Made by a program: the position numbers and the translations under genes. DNA of 15,163 nucleotides from JBDNFP01 sp041689775 (lineage in GTDB: Bacteria; Bacteroidota; Bacteroidia; Cytophagales; Spirosomataceae): assembly GCA_041689775.1 (NCBI GenBank), contig JBDNFP010000064.1:1-15163 (forward strand), read 5' to 3'. Positions 7,334 through 14,677 of this stretch are shown piece by piece. A model generated the notes under the pieces. It made no database searches, was not told the DNA's origin, and saw nothing but the letters and a program-made list of their open reading frames with translations. The first letter of the stretch is position 1; each line of letters begins with the position of its first letter.

Positions 7334-7349
7334 CAGGGCGGCCTGTGCC
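7334..7349 (+). repeat. 16-nt GC-rich hairpin insert no. 3 in IS30 remnant
   Basis: The block CAGGGCGGCCTGTGCC interrupts the IS30 codons for W-E-R-G-A-N-E-N between GAAAGAG and GAGCTAAC. Removing it restores the frame. It folds as a CAGG/CCTG stem with loop GCGG and a TGCC tail. Relative to block 1, the second stem pair changed from G-C to A-T, keeping the pairing. Confidence 0.75.
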
Positions 7350-7362
7350 GAGCTAACGAAAA

Positions 7363-7938
7363 TCGGATAACATATTTGAAAGAGACCAGTTGGCTAATGC
7401 CATTGGGTCTAACTATGATTCTTTTGTAAAAAAACCAATCCGATTGGAATACGATGCCCAGGGCAATGATATCACCAAAGGAGAAATTACTAAAGAATTT
7501 GCAAAATTCTGGCGTGGTAAAGTCCCAGTGTTTTATACATCGGCATTATGGCAATCCCAAATCTTTTTCCCTCAATTGATAGGAATAAATCCATCAATAA
7601 ATTATTTCTGGACTGATACTCTGAGTACGGAGGAAGAAAAATATCATCATGAATTCAACATTACTAAGGTGGAGGCAGAGGTTATTGTTGTTCATTTCAA
7701 AGGCGTAACAACTCCCCTCAATATTGCGGGTGTCGGTTCGGCACAAGCAATGCTAACGGAGAAAGGCAGCCGCTATGAGGGAGACTTATTCGTGGACAAA
7801 ACCACGTTTTTGATTCTTAAAGCAGAGCTGACTACCATATCCGAATTGTCCTACTCATATACTGGGGGAATTGCTACAATTATTACCAAAAGCAATTATA
7901 GCATCACCAACACCGTAAGTGACCGCTCTAAGAAATAA
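7363..7938 (+). pseudogene. Paralog B, 5'-truncated copy of the secreted protein
   Basis: From SDNIFERDQLANAIG to the end (NYSITNTVSDRSKK) this frame aligns with residues 118-307 of paralog A at 5995-6918, with roughly half of the residues identical. The first 117 residues, including the signal peptide, are missing and are replaced by the IS30 remnant, which joins at about 7363. A TAA lies in frame at 7354-7356. The only early start-like codon is TTG at 7390, so it probably makes no exported product. The remaining frame has no stop or frameshift across 190 codons, so either truncation was fairly recent or the fragment is still translated. Divergence from A shows that the duplication itself is old. 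Confidence 0.8.
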
Positions 7939-7968
7939 TTGAGTTCAAGATGAATCCGCTATCTGAAG

Positions 7969-7997
7969 CCGTGCCACGGTTCAAAACCATAGCACGG
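7969..7997. repeat. 29-nt REP-like palindrome between convergent genes
   Basis: The arms CCGTGCCACGGTT and AACCATAGCACGG pair at 11 of 13 positions around the loop CAA. It lies between the convergent ends of paralog B and the carboxylase gene, in a 102-bp spacer with no T-run after the stem on either strand. The 13-3-13 layout and the inner GGTT/AACC match the palindrome at 840-868. It could limit transcription read-through between the two genes or protect their 3' ends. Confidence 0.7.
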
Positions 7998-8040
7998 ATA
8001 ATAAGCTAAAACTCGACATACAACAACCTGACAACCAACC

Positions 8041-9654
8041 TCATACTTGAATAGCCCCCACATTAAACCGCTGCGTAATCGGCGCCTGATTGGCGGCTTC
8101 GATTCCCATGGAAATAATCTGTCGGGTTTCGCGGGGGTCAATGATACCATCTACCCACAGGCGAGAGGCAGCGTAGTAGGGCGACAACTGTTCGTTGTAG
8201 CGATCGGTAATTTCTTTTAGCATCTCATTTTCGGCCTCTGGTGTAATCTCCTTTCCTTTCGCTTTCAGCGAGGCGGATTCGATCTGTACCAGCGTTTTGG
8301 CTGCCGCCGCGCCACTCATGACCGCCATTTGGGCCGTAGGCCAGGCATAGATCAAGCGAGGGTCGTAAGCCTTACCGCACATGGCGTAGTTGCCCGCGCC
8401 GTAGGAATTACCCACAATAAACGTAAACTTGGGCACCACCGAGTTGGCCACGGCATTCACCATCTTGGCACCGTCTTTAATGATACCCCCTTGCTCGGCC
8501 CGGCTACCTACCATAAAGCCCGTTACATCGTGGAAAAACACCAGCGGTATTTTCTTTTGATTGCAATTCATGATAAAGCGGGCGGCTTTGTCGGCAGATT
8601 CTCCGTAGATCACTCCGCCCATCTGCATTTCTCCCTTACCCGACTTAACCACCTTGCGCTGATTGGCCACGATACCTACCGCCCAGCCGTCAATACGAGC
8701 GTAGGTACAAATGAGCGTTTTGCCGTAGTCGGGTTTGTATTCGTCTAGTTCTGAATTATCAACAATACACTCCAAAAGCTCCAACATATCGTAAGGCTTG
8801 AAGCGATCCGTAGGCAAAATATCAAACAACTCATCGGGCTGACGCTTGGGCACTACCGGTTCATTTCGGCTAAACCCGGCGCTCTCGGGAGCGCCGAGCA
8901 TACCCATAGCCTTCCGAATTGCGTCGAGGCAACTTTTATCGTCGGGGTACTTGTTGTCGGTAACGCCAGAAATTTCGCAGTGCATCGTGGCACCACCCAA
9001 GGTCTCAGCATCTACGTTTTCACCGATTGATGATTTTACGAGGTAGGGCCCAGCCAGAAATACTGACCCGGTACCTTCTACAATCATGGCTTCGTCTGAC
9101 ATGATGGGCAGGTAGGCCCCTCCGGCCACACAGCTCCCCATGATGGCCGCAATCTGCGGGATACCCTGGGCTGACATATGAGCATTATTGCGAAATATTC
9201 GTCCAAAATGTTCTTTATCCGCAAATACCTCGGCTTGCATCGGCAGAAATACACCCGCGCTATCGACTAGGTAAATAATCGGCAGGTGGTTTTCCATGGC
9301 TATTTCCTGCGCCCTTAGGTTCTTCTTCGCTGTGATTGGAAACCATGCTCCGGCTTTAACGGTGGCATCGTTGGCTACCACCACGCACTCACGGCCCGCT
9401 ACGTAGCCAATACCTACTACTACGCCACCCGAAGGGCAGCCGCCCTCCTCTTGGTACATACCATCGCCGGTAAATGCCCCTACTTCCAGAAAATAGGAGT
9501 CCTGGTCGATGAGGTAGTCTATACGCTCGCGGGCGGTGAGCTTTCCTTTTTTGTGTTGGCTGGCAATTTTTTTTACTCCTCCACCCAGCTTTACTGTAGC
9601 AAAGCGCTCGTTTAGCTCGTGGAGGAGTCCGTTTAATGATTCAGAATTTGTCAT
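8041..9654 (-). CDS. Acyl-CoA carboxylase beta subunit, methylcrotonyl-CoA carboxylase type
   Basis: This is a complete 537-aa carboxyltransferase subunit with an ATG start. It moves CO2 from carboxybiotin to an acyl-CoA. The N-terminal domain holds KLTARERIDYLID (about 38-50) and the oxyanion loop CVAGGAYLPIMSDE (175-188). The preceding DKEHFGRIFRNNAHMSAQGI and the following GSVFLAGPYLVK are typical of 3-methylcrotonyl-CoA carboxylase beta (leucine breakdown) rather than propionyl-CoA carboxylase. The C-terminal domain carries DVTGFMVGSRAEQGGIIKDG and GNSYGAGNYAMCGKAYDPR, and the protein ends RFNVGAIQV. Length is normal for the family. The partner biotin carboxylase/biotin carrier subunit is not in the window. 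The gene appears to be transcribed alone from a promoter at 9695-9726. Substrate choice within the family is the main uncertainty. Confidence 0.88.
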   Translation of the reverse strand: MTNSESLNGLLHELNERFATVKLGGGVKKIASQHKKGKLTARERIDYLIDQDSYFLEVGAFTGDGMYQEEGGCPSGGVVVGIGYVAGRECVVVANDATVKAGAWFPITAKKNLRAQEIAMENHLPIIYLVDSAGVFLPMQAEVFADKEHFGRIFRNNAHMSAQGIPQIAAIMGSCVAGGAYLPIMSDEAMIVEGTGSVFLAGPYLVKSSIGENVDAETLGGATMHCEISGVTDNKYPDDKSCLDAIRKAMGMLGAPESAGFSRNEPVVPKRQPDELFDILPTDRFKPYDMLELLECIVDNSELDEYKPDYGKTLICTYARIDGWAVGIVANQRKVVKSGKGEMQMGGVIYGESADKAARFIMNCNQKKIPLVFFHDVTGFMVGSRAEQGGIIKDGAKMVNAVANSVVPKFTFIVGNSYGAGNYAMCGKAYDPRLIYAWPTAQMAVMSGAAAAKTLVQIESASLKAKGKEITPEAENEMLKEITDRYNEQLSPYYAASRLWVDGIIDPRETRQIISMGIEAANQAPITQRFNVGAIQV

Positions 9655-9694
9655 AGTGATGAAGTATAATTTGGAAGTCGAAACTTTATTTTAC

Positions 9695-9726
9695 CAAAAA
9701 TAAAAAGTCGCCTGCCCGTAAGCAAA
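9695..9726 (-). promoter_or_regulatory. Bacteroidota-type promoter for the carboxylase gene
   Basis: On the minus strand a TTTG box (9726-9723) is followed after 20 bp by TATTTTTG (9702-9695), a full match to the Bacteroidota TAnnTTTG -7 element at the usual spacing. Transcription would start some 30-40 nt before the ATG at 9654. The boxes lie inside the terminator of the upstream MCE gene. Confidence 0.65.
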
Positions 9727-9732
9727 CGACTT
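9697..9732 (-). terminator. Intrinsic terminator of the amidase-MCE operon
   Basis: On the minus strand AAGTCGTTTGC (9732-9722) pairs with GCAGGCGACTT (9715-9705), giving 11 pairs with two G-T wobbles around the 6-nt loop TTACGG. The stem is followed at once by TTATTTTT. It lies about 60 bp after the MCE gene stop at 9791. Stem and T-run together make a convincing rho-independent terminator. Confidence 0.75.
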
Positions 9733-9790
9733 CAAAATGGGCGTACATCAATAACGCCGAATCAGTATCCCTATGTACTTTAAGATATAC

Positions 9791-10789
9791 CTAGTTTTGG
9801 ATTTTTGGGGTAGCTTGTGAATTTTTGAATTCCAGCGTCGTATCAATCGGCGACTCGGTAGGCCCTTTGTCTTTCTTTCCGAAAATAGATACGTTCACGT
9901 AGCGCTTTGGATTTTCTCTAAGATTAGCCAGCAATTGGTTCAAGCTAATCAAGGTATAATTGAGATTATTGTACATTTTATCGTCGGTCAGCAGCTTACC
10001 AGCGGTGCCTTGTCCGGCTTTTACTGCCCCGAGAAGCTGCTGCATTTGCGCCACCATCTGGTTCGCACTAGCCACGGTCTCGCCCAAACGTAAAGCATTC
10101 AGCGAGTCGGCAAAGGTACCTGCCTTCCCCAGAATGGGCGTAATTTCTTTTTCAGTTTGTACCAGAGATGCCGATAGCTGACTGAGATTGGCCGTCAGAA
10201 CTGATAAATTTTTTTGGTTGTCTTGCAAAGTACCTCGTAGTACCAATCCCGTCTGATCATAATTGCGAAGTACCTGATTGAGAATAGCCCCGGTTTCCTT
10301 AAACCCTTTGGTTACAGCGTTAAGATTTCTCACCAGCGAATCCGCATGGGTCATTACGGGTAACGCTTTTTCTTGCAATAGCGCCGAAATACCCGCCTCT
10401 TTGAGACCTACCAGCGTATCTCCATCTTGTAGTTCTTTACCAGTTGCGCTTATACCAAGACGAATAACTTTACCACCAAGCAGGCCGCCATCCGCCAAAA
10501 CAGCTTGGCTGCCTTCCCGCACAACAATGCTTTTCCGGACCTCAATTATTACCAAAAGTTTATTATTTCTGTCCTGCAAAATCTTGATCGCCTGCACTCG
10601 TCCTACCGAAAGCCCGTTGAGTAGAATGGGGTTTGAAGGGGTCAAACCATCAATGTTATCATAAATAATGTGATACTTGTATGAACGGGAAAAGAGTTCG
10701 GACCCTTTGAGGAAATTAAAGCCAAAGTAAAGCATCCCTATCGTTACAACCGACAGTACTCCTACTTTTAGCTCTCTTGATACTTTCAT
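9791..10789 (-). CDS. MCE/MlaD-family lipid-transport substrate-binding protein
   Basis: This is a complete 332-aa protein with an ATG start. An N-terminal membrane helix (about 9-26, VGVLSVVTIGMLYFGFNF) anchors it in the inner membrane with the rest in the periplasm. A single MCE domain follows (about 38-115) with the family run YDNIDGLTPSNPILLNGLSVGRV and then ADGGLLGGKVIRLG. The long second half (about 140-295) is predicted coiled or helical, rich in Leu and Gln, and the tail is polar. MCE proteins form rings or tubes that carry lipids between the membranes, as in Mla systems. The Mla ATPase and permease are not in the window. It follows the amidase gene by 53 bp on the same strand and ends before an intrinsic terminator, so the two form an operon. 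Confidence 0.87.
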   Translation of the reverse strand: MKVSRELKVGVLSVVTIGMLYFGFNFLKGSELFSRSYKYHIIYDNIDGLTPSNPILLNGLSVGRVQAIKILQDRNNKLLVIIEVRKSIVVREGSQAVLADGGLLGGKVIRLGISATGKELQDGDTLVGLKEAGISALLQEKALPVMTHADSLVRNLNAVTKGFKETGAILNQVLRNYDQTGLVLRGTLQDNQKNLSVLTANLSQLSASLVQTEKEITPILGKAGTFADSLNALRLGETVASANQMVAQMQQLLGAVKAGQGTAGKLLTDDKMYNNLNYTLISLNQLLANLRENPKRYVNVSIFGKKDKGPTESPIDTTLEFKNSQATPKIQN

Positions 10790-10817
10790 GAATTTCAGAA
10801 CTGGTGATAAAATCGTT

Positions 10818-10836
10818 TATTTTCGCTACGAAAATA
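10818..10836. repeat. AT-rich perfect hairpin in the amidase-MCE gap
   Basis: TATTTTCG and CGAAAATA form a perfect 8-bp stem around loop CTA, between the amidase stop (10843) and the MCE start (10789). No T-run directly follows on the minus strand. It may be an mRNA processing or partial attenuation site that sets the expression ratio of the two genes. Confidence 0.4.
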
Positions 10837-10842
10837 CTACTA

Positions 10843-11640
10843 TTATCGTTCCATCTCTTTGCGATATTGCTTAAATGCACCATAAATAGCCTCCGCCACA
10901 TCGTCCTGACCGTCTTGGGAGTTGAGATATGCCTCTTCGGTAGGATTACTCAAAAACCCTGTTTCTACCAATACACTAGGCATGGTAGTACGCCAAAGTA
11001 CAATGAATCCAGCCTGCTTTACCCCACGGCTACGCCGCTGTGACAAGCTTTGAAACTGATCTTCCACATGACTGGCAAAACGTAGACTACTCGATAGAAA
11101 GGCACTTTGATAATTAGCTAGCATGATGTGCGCAAGCGGTGATGTTGGATCAAACTCTTTGTATTTCTGTTTATAGTCTTTTTCTTGTAGAATCACCGAG
11201 TTTTCCCGCTTCGCTACTTCCAGGTTTCCTTCGGTTTTGTGCAACCCCATAACGTACGTTTCAGTACCCAAAGCACTTCTTGAATTAGGGCTGGCATTGC
11301 AATGAATCGAGACAAAAAGATCCGCCTGATTACGATTGGCATAAGCCGACCGCTCATCTAATTCGATAAAAACGTCCGACGTACGGGTGTACAATACCCT
11401 CACCTCGGGCATCTCTGCCTTGATCTTCCGGCCCAGTGCCAGTGCTATTTTGAGTGTTGTGCGAGATTCACGACTTATTTTACCGCGGGTACCTGTATCA
11501 TGTCCTCCGTGGCCAGGATCTATGACCACTACGTCAATTTTGCGCGGATCGTTCTCATATACAGGCCCTTCCTGAAAAGCAAATGCCACGCCTAGTAATA
11601 AACAACCTGCTGCACCTACGATTTTAAGAACTTTTAACAT
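10843..11640 (-). CDS. N-acetylmuramoyl-L-alanine amidase (Amidase_3)
   Basis: This is a complete 265-aa zinc amidase that cuts the bond between MurNAc and the stem peptide of peptidoglycan, usually to separate daughter cells. A signal peptide (about 1-22, MLKVLKIVGAAGCLLLGVAFAF) exports it to the periplasm. The zinc ligands are H44 in DPGHGG (41-46), E58 in SRES and H113 in SIHCNAS. The catalytic Glu is E226 in VLVETGFLSN. A helical insert at about 131-185, after GTETYVMGLH, matches the self-inhibiting segment of AmiA/B/C-type enzymes, so an activator protein is likely needed. It is first in an operon with the MCE gene and is divergent from lptD. The ATG at 11640 gives a well-formed signal peptide. 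Confidence 0.92.
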   Translation of the reverse strand: MLKVLKIVGAAGCLLLGVAFAFQEGPVYENDPRKIDVVVIDPGHGGHDTGTRGKISRESRTTLKIALALGRKIKAEMPEVRVLYTRTSDVFIELDERSAYANRNQADLFVSIHCNASPNSRSALGTETYVMGLHKTEGNLEVAKRENSVILQEKDYKQKYKEFDPTSPLAHIMLANYQSAFLSSSLRFASHVEDQFQSLSQRRSRGVKQAGFIVLWRTTMPSVLVETGFLSNPTEEAYLNSQDGQDDVAEAIYGAFKQYRKEMER

Positions 11641-11703
11641 TATTTTTGGGTTCGTGCGTTACTCCTTAGTGATTTGTCCACTAATTTTGACATATTAATA
11701 TTG

Positions 11704-11711
11704 CAAAAGTA
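11704..11711 (-). promoter_or_regulatory. Candidate -7 box for the amidase-MCE operon
   Basis: TACTTTTG on the minus strand is an exact match to the Bacteroidota TAnnTTTG element, about 64 bp upstream of the amidase ATG, in the 77-bp region shared with lptD. No good TTTG box is found about 20 bp further up, so support is partial. The box ends only 7 bp before the lptD start codon, so opposite-facing polymerases would compete here. Confidence 0.45.
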
Positions 11712-11717
11712 TTCTAT

Positions 11718-14585
11718 TTGTTACAACTGAAAAATAAGTGGTTTAGTATATGCCTGGTTTTGTGGGCATTTACGTTCACCGGGTGTGTATTTAACAAGCA
11801 ACAATCGGGCCGCCCTAGTGGCCTGTTTGGCAAAAAAGTAAAGAGTGGCATCCCAGTGCCCGGTGCAACAGCGCCGGACAGTAGCACTAGTATGCCCTCT
11901 ACGTCTGCGGCGGACACCACCGCTCTTTCCGATACCACACAACTTCGTAACGGCGTCAGAATGGTTGCGCCGGGCATGGACCTTGACTCCATTAGGCGGG
12001 ACTCCCTTGCCCGGCAGAGTGATCTTCAATCAACCGTCGAGTACACCGCGGAGGATTCTACCATTATGGACGTAGATGGTAGGCAAGTACACCTTTACGG
12101 CCAAGCCGAAGTGAAATACGGTACCATACAGTTGAAAGCTGACTACATCCGGATCGACTGGACCACCAATGAACTATTTGCCAAAGGAACCTACGACTCT
12201 ACCACCAAAAAGACCATAGGAGAGCCTATTTTTCAGGATGGGCCCGAAAGCTATAATACCCGGGAACTTCGCTACAATTATAAGACCAAAAAGGGTTTTA
12301 TCCGGGGAGTTATTACGCAGCAGGGTGATGGTAACATCCGGGGTGATAAAGTAAAGAAAGACGACGAAGGCAACTTATATATTCGGGGTGCTATCTATAC
12401 AACCTGTACGCTCACGGACCCTCACTTCTACATCAATGCACCTAAGATAAAACTTATTGACAACAAACAGGTAGTTTCGGGTCCTTTTAATCTCGTCATT
12501 GCCGACGTACCACTTCCTTTAGGACTGCCCTTCGGGTTCTTCCCCTTCCCGAAGACTAAAGAGAGTGGAACATCCGGTATACTGTTCCCAACCTACGGTG
12601 AAGAACCTAATGGTCGTGGTTTTTTTCTACGCGACGGAGGCTACTACTTTGCTGTCAGTGAGAATTTCAACGCCACCGTCACCGGGCAGATTTACTCAAC
12701 GGGTAGCTGGGGGTTGGGTGCCAGTTCTGTCTACGCCAAGCGGTATCGTTACAACGGCAACCTTGCCTTGCGCTTCAACCGCAACCGCTCCGGCGATGAA
12801 ATAGATAAGCTCCTAAACCGGCCCGGTAGAAACGATTTTAGTATTATCTGGTCGCACTCGCCCGTGCCACGGGGAAGCTCAACGTTTTCGGCCAACGTCA
12901 ACGTTACCAGCAACAGTTTTAACCAGTTTAACGCCCAGGACAACCAACGGTATATCTCCAACGTAGCGAGTTCGTCGGTGCAGTATAACCGTACTTTCGG
13001 ACAATACGCCCGCGCCGGTGCCAGTATGCGGATTAACCAGAACTTCGGCCAGATTGACCCCGCCACGGGGCGCCGTAAAGATGGGAAAACCAACCTATCA
13101 ACCCAGTTTAACTTTGGTATTAATCAGATCGCTCCTTTCGCCCTCAATGGCGGTCGTGGCCGCTGGTACGAGAGTTTTCGTTTAGGACTAGATTTCAACG
13201 GGGATTATAGTGTTGATAACGCTCTCACGGCCATTGATACTTCTTACACACGTTTGGGCTTCTTTATCGGCAACAGCATCGATATAAGCCGCCTCAACCG
13301 GGAGAAAGTAGTTCCGTTCGATTTTAATAACCTACCCGAGATGTTGCGTGACGCCCAGTTTACGGGCCGGTATTCCCTGCCTATTTCGCTACCAAACTTT
13401 AAGCTTTTGCGCTTCGTCAACTTCACCCCTAGCCTTTCATTGCAAGGAGAAGTCTTTACAAAAAGTTACAACTATTCGTATCAAGGTAAAAACACAGTCC
13501 GTATTGATACGATTAATCAGGCAGGTAGTGAGTATAGTTACTCCTTTGGTGCCGGGCTGAACACCCGTTTTTATGGTACCTTTTTCGTCGGCGGAAAACG
13601 TCTGGAAGCCATTCGGCACACCGTTATTCCGGCGGTGTCGTTTAGCTATACTCCTGATTTCTCCGGCGATAACTTTGGGTTCTACCAAAAGGTACAAATT
13701 GATGATCTTGGCACCACCCGCCTTCTTTCCAAATACCGGGGCATTGGCAATAGCTTGACGAATAACAACGGTCGCGCTTCCGGAGTAATTTCGTATAGCC
13801 TCAACAACTCCTTCGAAATGAAACTGCGCTCAAAGAGCGATACGGCTGACAAACAGTTTGAGAAAGTATCTCTGCTCGATAACCTTAGTTTTAACGGAAG
13901 CTACAATATGATGGCTGACTCGTTGAACTTCTCGAACCTGTCCGTCAATGCCAACGCTCGTCTGGGTCAGAATCTCAACATGAACTTTAACATGACGCTT
14001 GACCCTTACGCCTACATAGCCGACCCCAGAAGTACTTTTAATAAGGCAGGAATCAAGATCAACGAGTTTGCCATTAGCCGTGGGCAGGGGCTGGTTCGTT
14101 TGCAGAATATGAACATTGCCCTCAGTACGAGTCTTAACCCGAAGAAAAAAACGGAGCAACCTAAACAAAATACGCTGGCAACGCAGGAGCAGCTCAACTT
14201 CATAGACCGGAACCCCGATCTCTACGTTGATTTCACAATTCCCTGGAACGTATCCCTTAATTATAACTTTGGTCTGAGCCGCTTTGGTTTGCAAAAGGCC
14301 AGCCTGATTCAGACGGTAAATGCAACCGGTGATCTTAGCCTGACCCCCAAATGGAAAATAAGCCTGAACACCGGTTTTGACTTTGTAGCCCTGAGCCCCT
14401 CAATTACGACCGTTTCGCTTTACCGCGATTTGCACTGCTGGGATATGTCGTTTAACTGGACGCCCTTCGCCGGAAGTGCTTTCCGCGCCAGCAACTATTC
14501 CTTTACCCTCAAAGCGAAGTCTACCATCCTGCAAGATCTAAAACTCAGTCGCCGCCGCTCTTTCTACGATCAGAGTGGGTTCTAA
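11718..14585 (+). CDS. lptD: LPS-assembly outer-membrane protein LptD
   Basis: This is a 955-aa protein that inserts lipopolysaccharide into the outer leaflet of the outer membrane. After a hydrophobic signal (about 7-22) and a Ser/Thr-rich linker, the OstA/beta-taco domain spans about 105-260 (VEYTAEDSTIMDVDGRQV, LYGQAEVKYGTIQLKADYI). The conserved turn into the barrel reads DPHFYINAPKIKLIDNKQVV and then PFNLVIADVPLPLGLPFGFF. The region from about 290 to the end is a long beta-barrel. Length is usual for Bacteroidota LptD. There is no in-frame ATG near the signal; TTG at 11718 is the best start, since a TGA lies in frame at 11688-11690. Residues FTGC (Cys23) look partly like a lipobox, so lipid attachment is possible. 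It is divergent from the amidase-MCE operon. Confidence 0.9.
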   Translation: MLQLKNKWFSICLVLWAFTFTGCVFNKQQSGRPSGLFGKKVKSGIPVPGATAPDSSTSMPSTSAADTTALSDTTQLRNGVRMVAPGMDLDSIRRDSLARQSDLQSTVEYTAEDSTIMDVDGRQVHLYGQAEVKYGTIQLKADYIRIDWTTNELFAKGTYDSTTKKTIGEPIFQDGPESYNTRELRYNYKTKKGFIRGVITQQGDGNIRGDKVKKDDEGNLYIRGAIYTTCTLTDPHFYINAPKIKLIDNKQVVSGPFNLVIADVPLPLGLPFGFFPFPKTKESGTSGILFPTYGEEPNGRGFFLRDGGYYFAVSENFNATVTGQIYSTGSWGLGASSVYAKRYRYNGNLALRFNRNRSGDEIDKLLNRPGRNDFSIIWSHSPVPRGSSTFSANVNVTSNSFNQFNAQDNQRYISNVASSSVQYNRTFGQYARAGASMRINQNFGQIDPATGRRKDGKTNLSTQFNFGINQIAPFALNGGRGRWYESFRLGLDFNGDYSVDNALTAIDTSYTRLGFFIGNSIDISRLNREKVVPFDFNNLPEMLRDAQFTGRYSLPISLPNFKLLRFVNFTPSLSLQGEVFTKSYNYSYQGKNTVRIDTINQAGSEYSYSFGAGLNTRFYGTFFVGGKRLEAIRHTVIPAVSFSYTPDFSGDNFGFYQKVQIDDLGTTRLLSKYRGIGNSLTNNNGRASGVISYSLNNSFEMKLRSKSDTADKQFEKVSLLDNLSFNGSYNMMADSLNFSNLSVNANARLGQNLNMNFNMTLDPYAYIADPRSTFNKAGIKINEFAISRGQGLVRLQNMNIALSTSLNPKKKTEQPKQNTLATQEQLNFIDRNPDLYVDFTIPWNVSLNYNFGLSRFGLQKASLIQTVNATGDLSLTPKWKISLNTGFDFVALSPSITTVSLYRDLHCWDMSFNWTPFAGSAFRASNYSFTLKAKSTILQDLKLSRRRSFYDQSGF

Positions 14586-14677
14586 CAAAAAAATTGGGCA
14601 CGACTGAGGTTAGCGGCAGAATACTATTCGCTATTTCTCTATCAGCTCAAAGAAACAAAGTACTATTTTTGTGCATG
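14586..14677. other. Short spacer between lptD and the IS1 end
   Basis: This 92-bp spacer holds no gene. There is no clear terminator for lptD. Near its right edge is a promoter-like box, listed separately, that faces into the insertion sequence. Confidence 0.5.
14664..14671 (+). promoter_or_regulatory. Orphaned -7 box facing the IS1 element
   Basis: TATTTTTG is a full match to TAnnTTTG and lies 6 bp before the IS1-family terminus at 14678, pointing rightward. The -33 region is weak (TTTC at 14634-14637, spacing 26). It may have driven the gene that originally followed lptD before the insertion. Confidence 0.4.

Larger units (their letters stand above)
6981..7364 (+). pseudogene. IS30-family transposase remnant, truncated at both ends
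   Basis: The frame from 6981 reads KRQRPGIVEQKQRVGD, then EMDLVIGKNHKGALLTINDR, the start of the IS30 DDE domain with the first catalytic Asp in EMDLVIG. The N-terminal helix-turn-helix half is missing. After HSVTTEN the frame is broken by three short GC-rich blocks. Without them it continues as NGKEFAYHKKVSEELEVDC, then YFAKPYHSWERGANEN, exactly as in IS30 transposases. The second catalytic residue is Glu (TTEN) where the family has Asp, and the remnant stops at about 7364, around the catalytic Glu of the NEN motif. It joins directly to paralog B. No terminal inverted repeats are seen. It cannot encode an active transposase. Confidence 0.85.
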
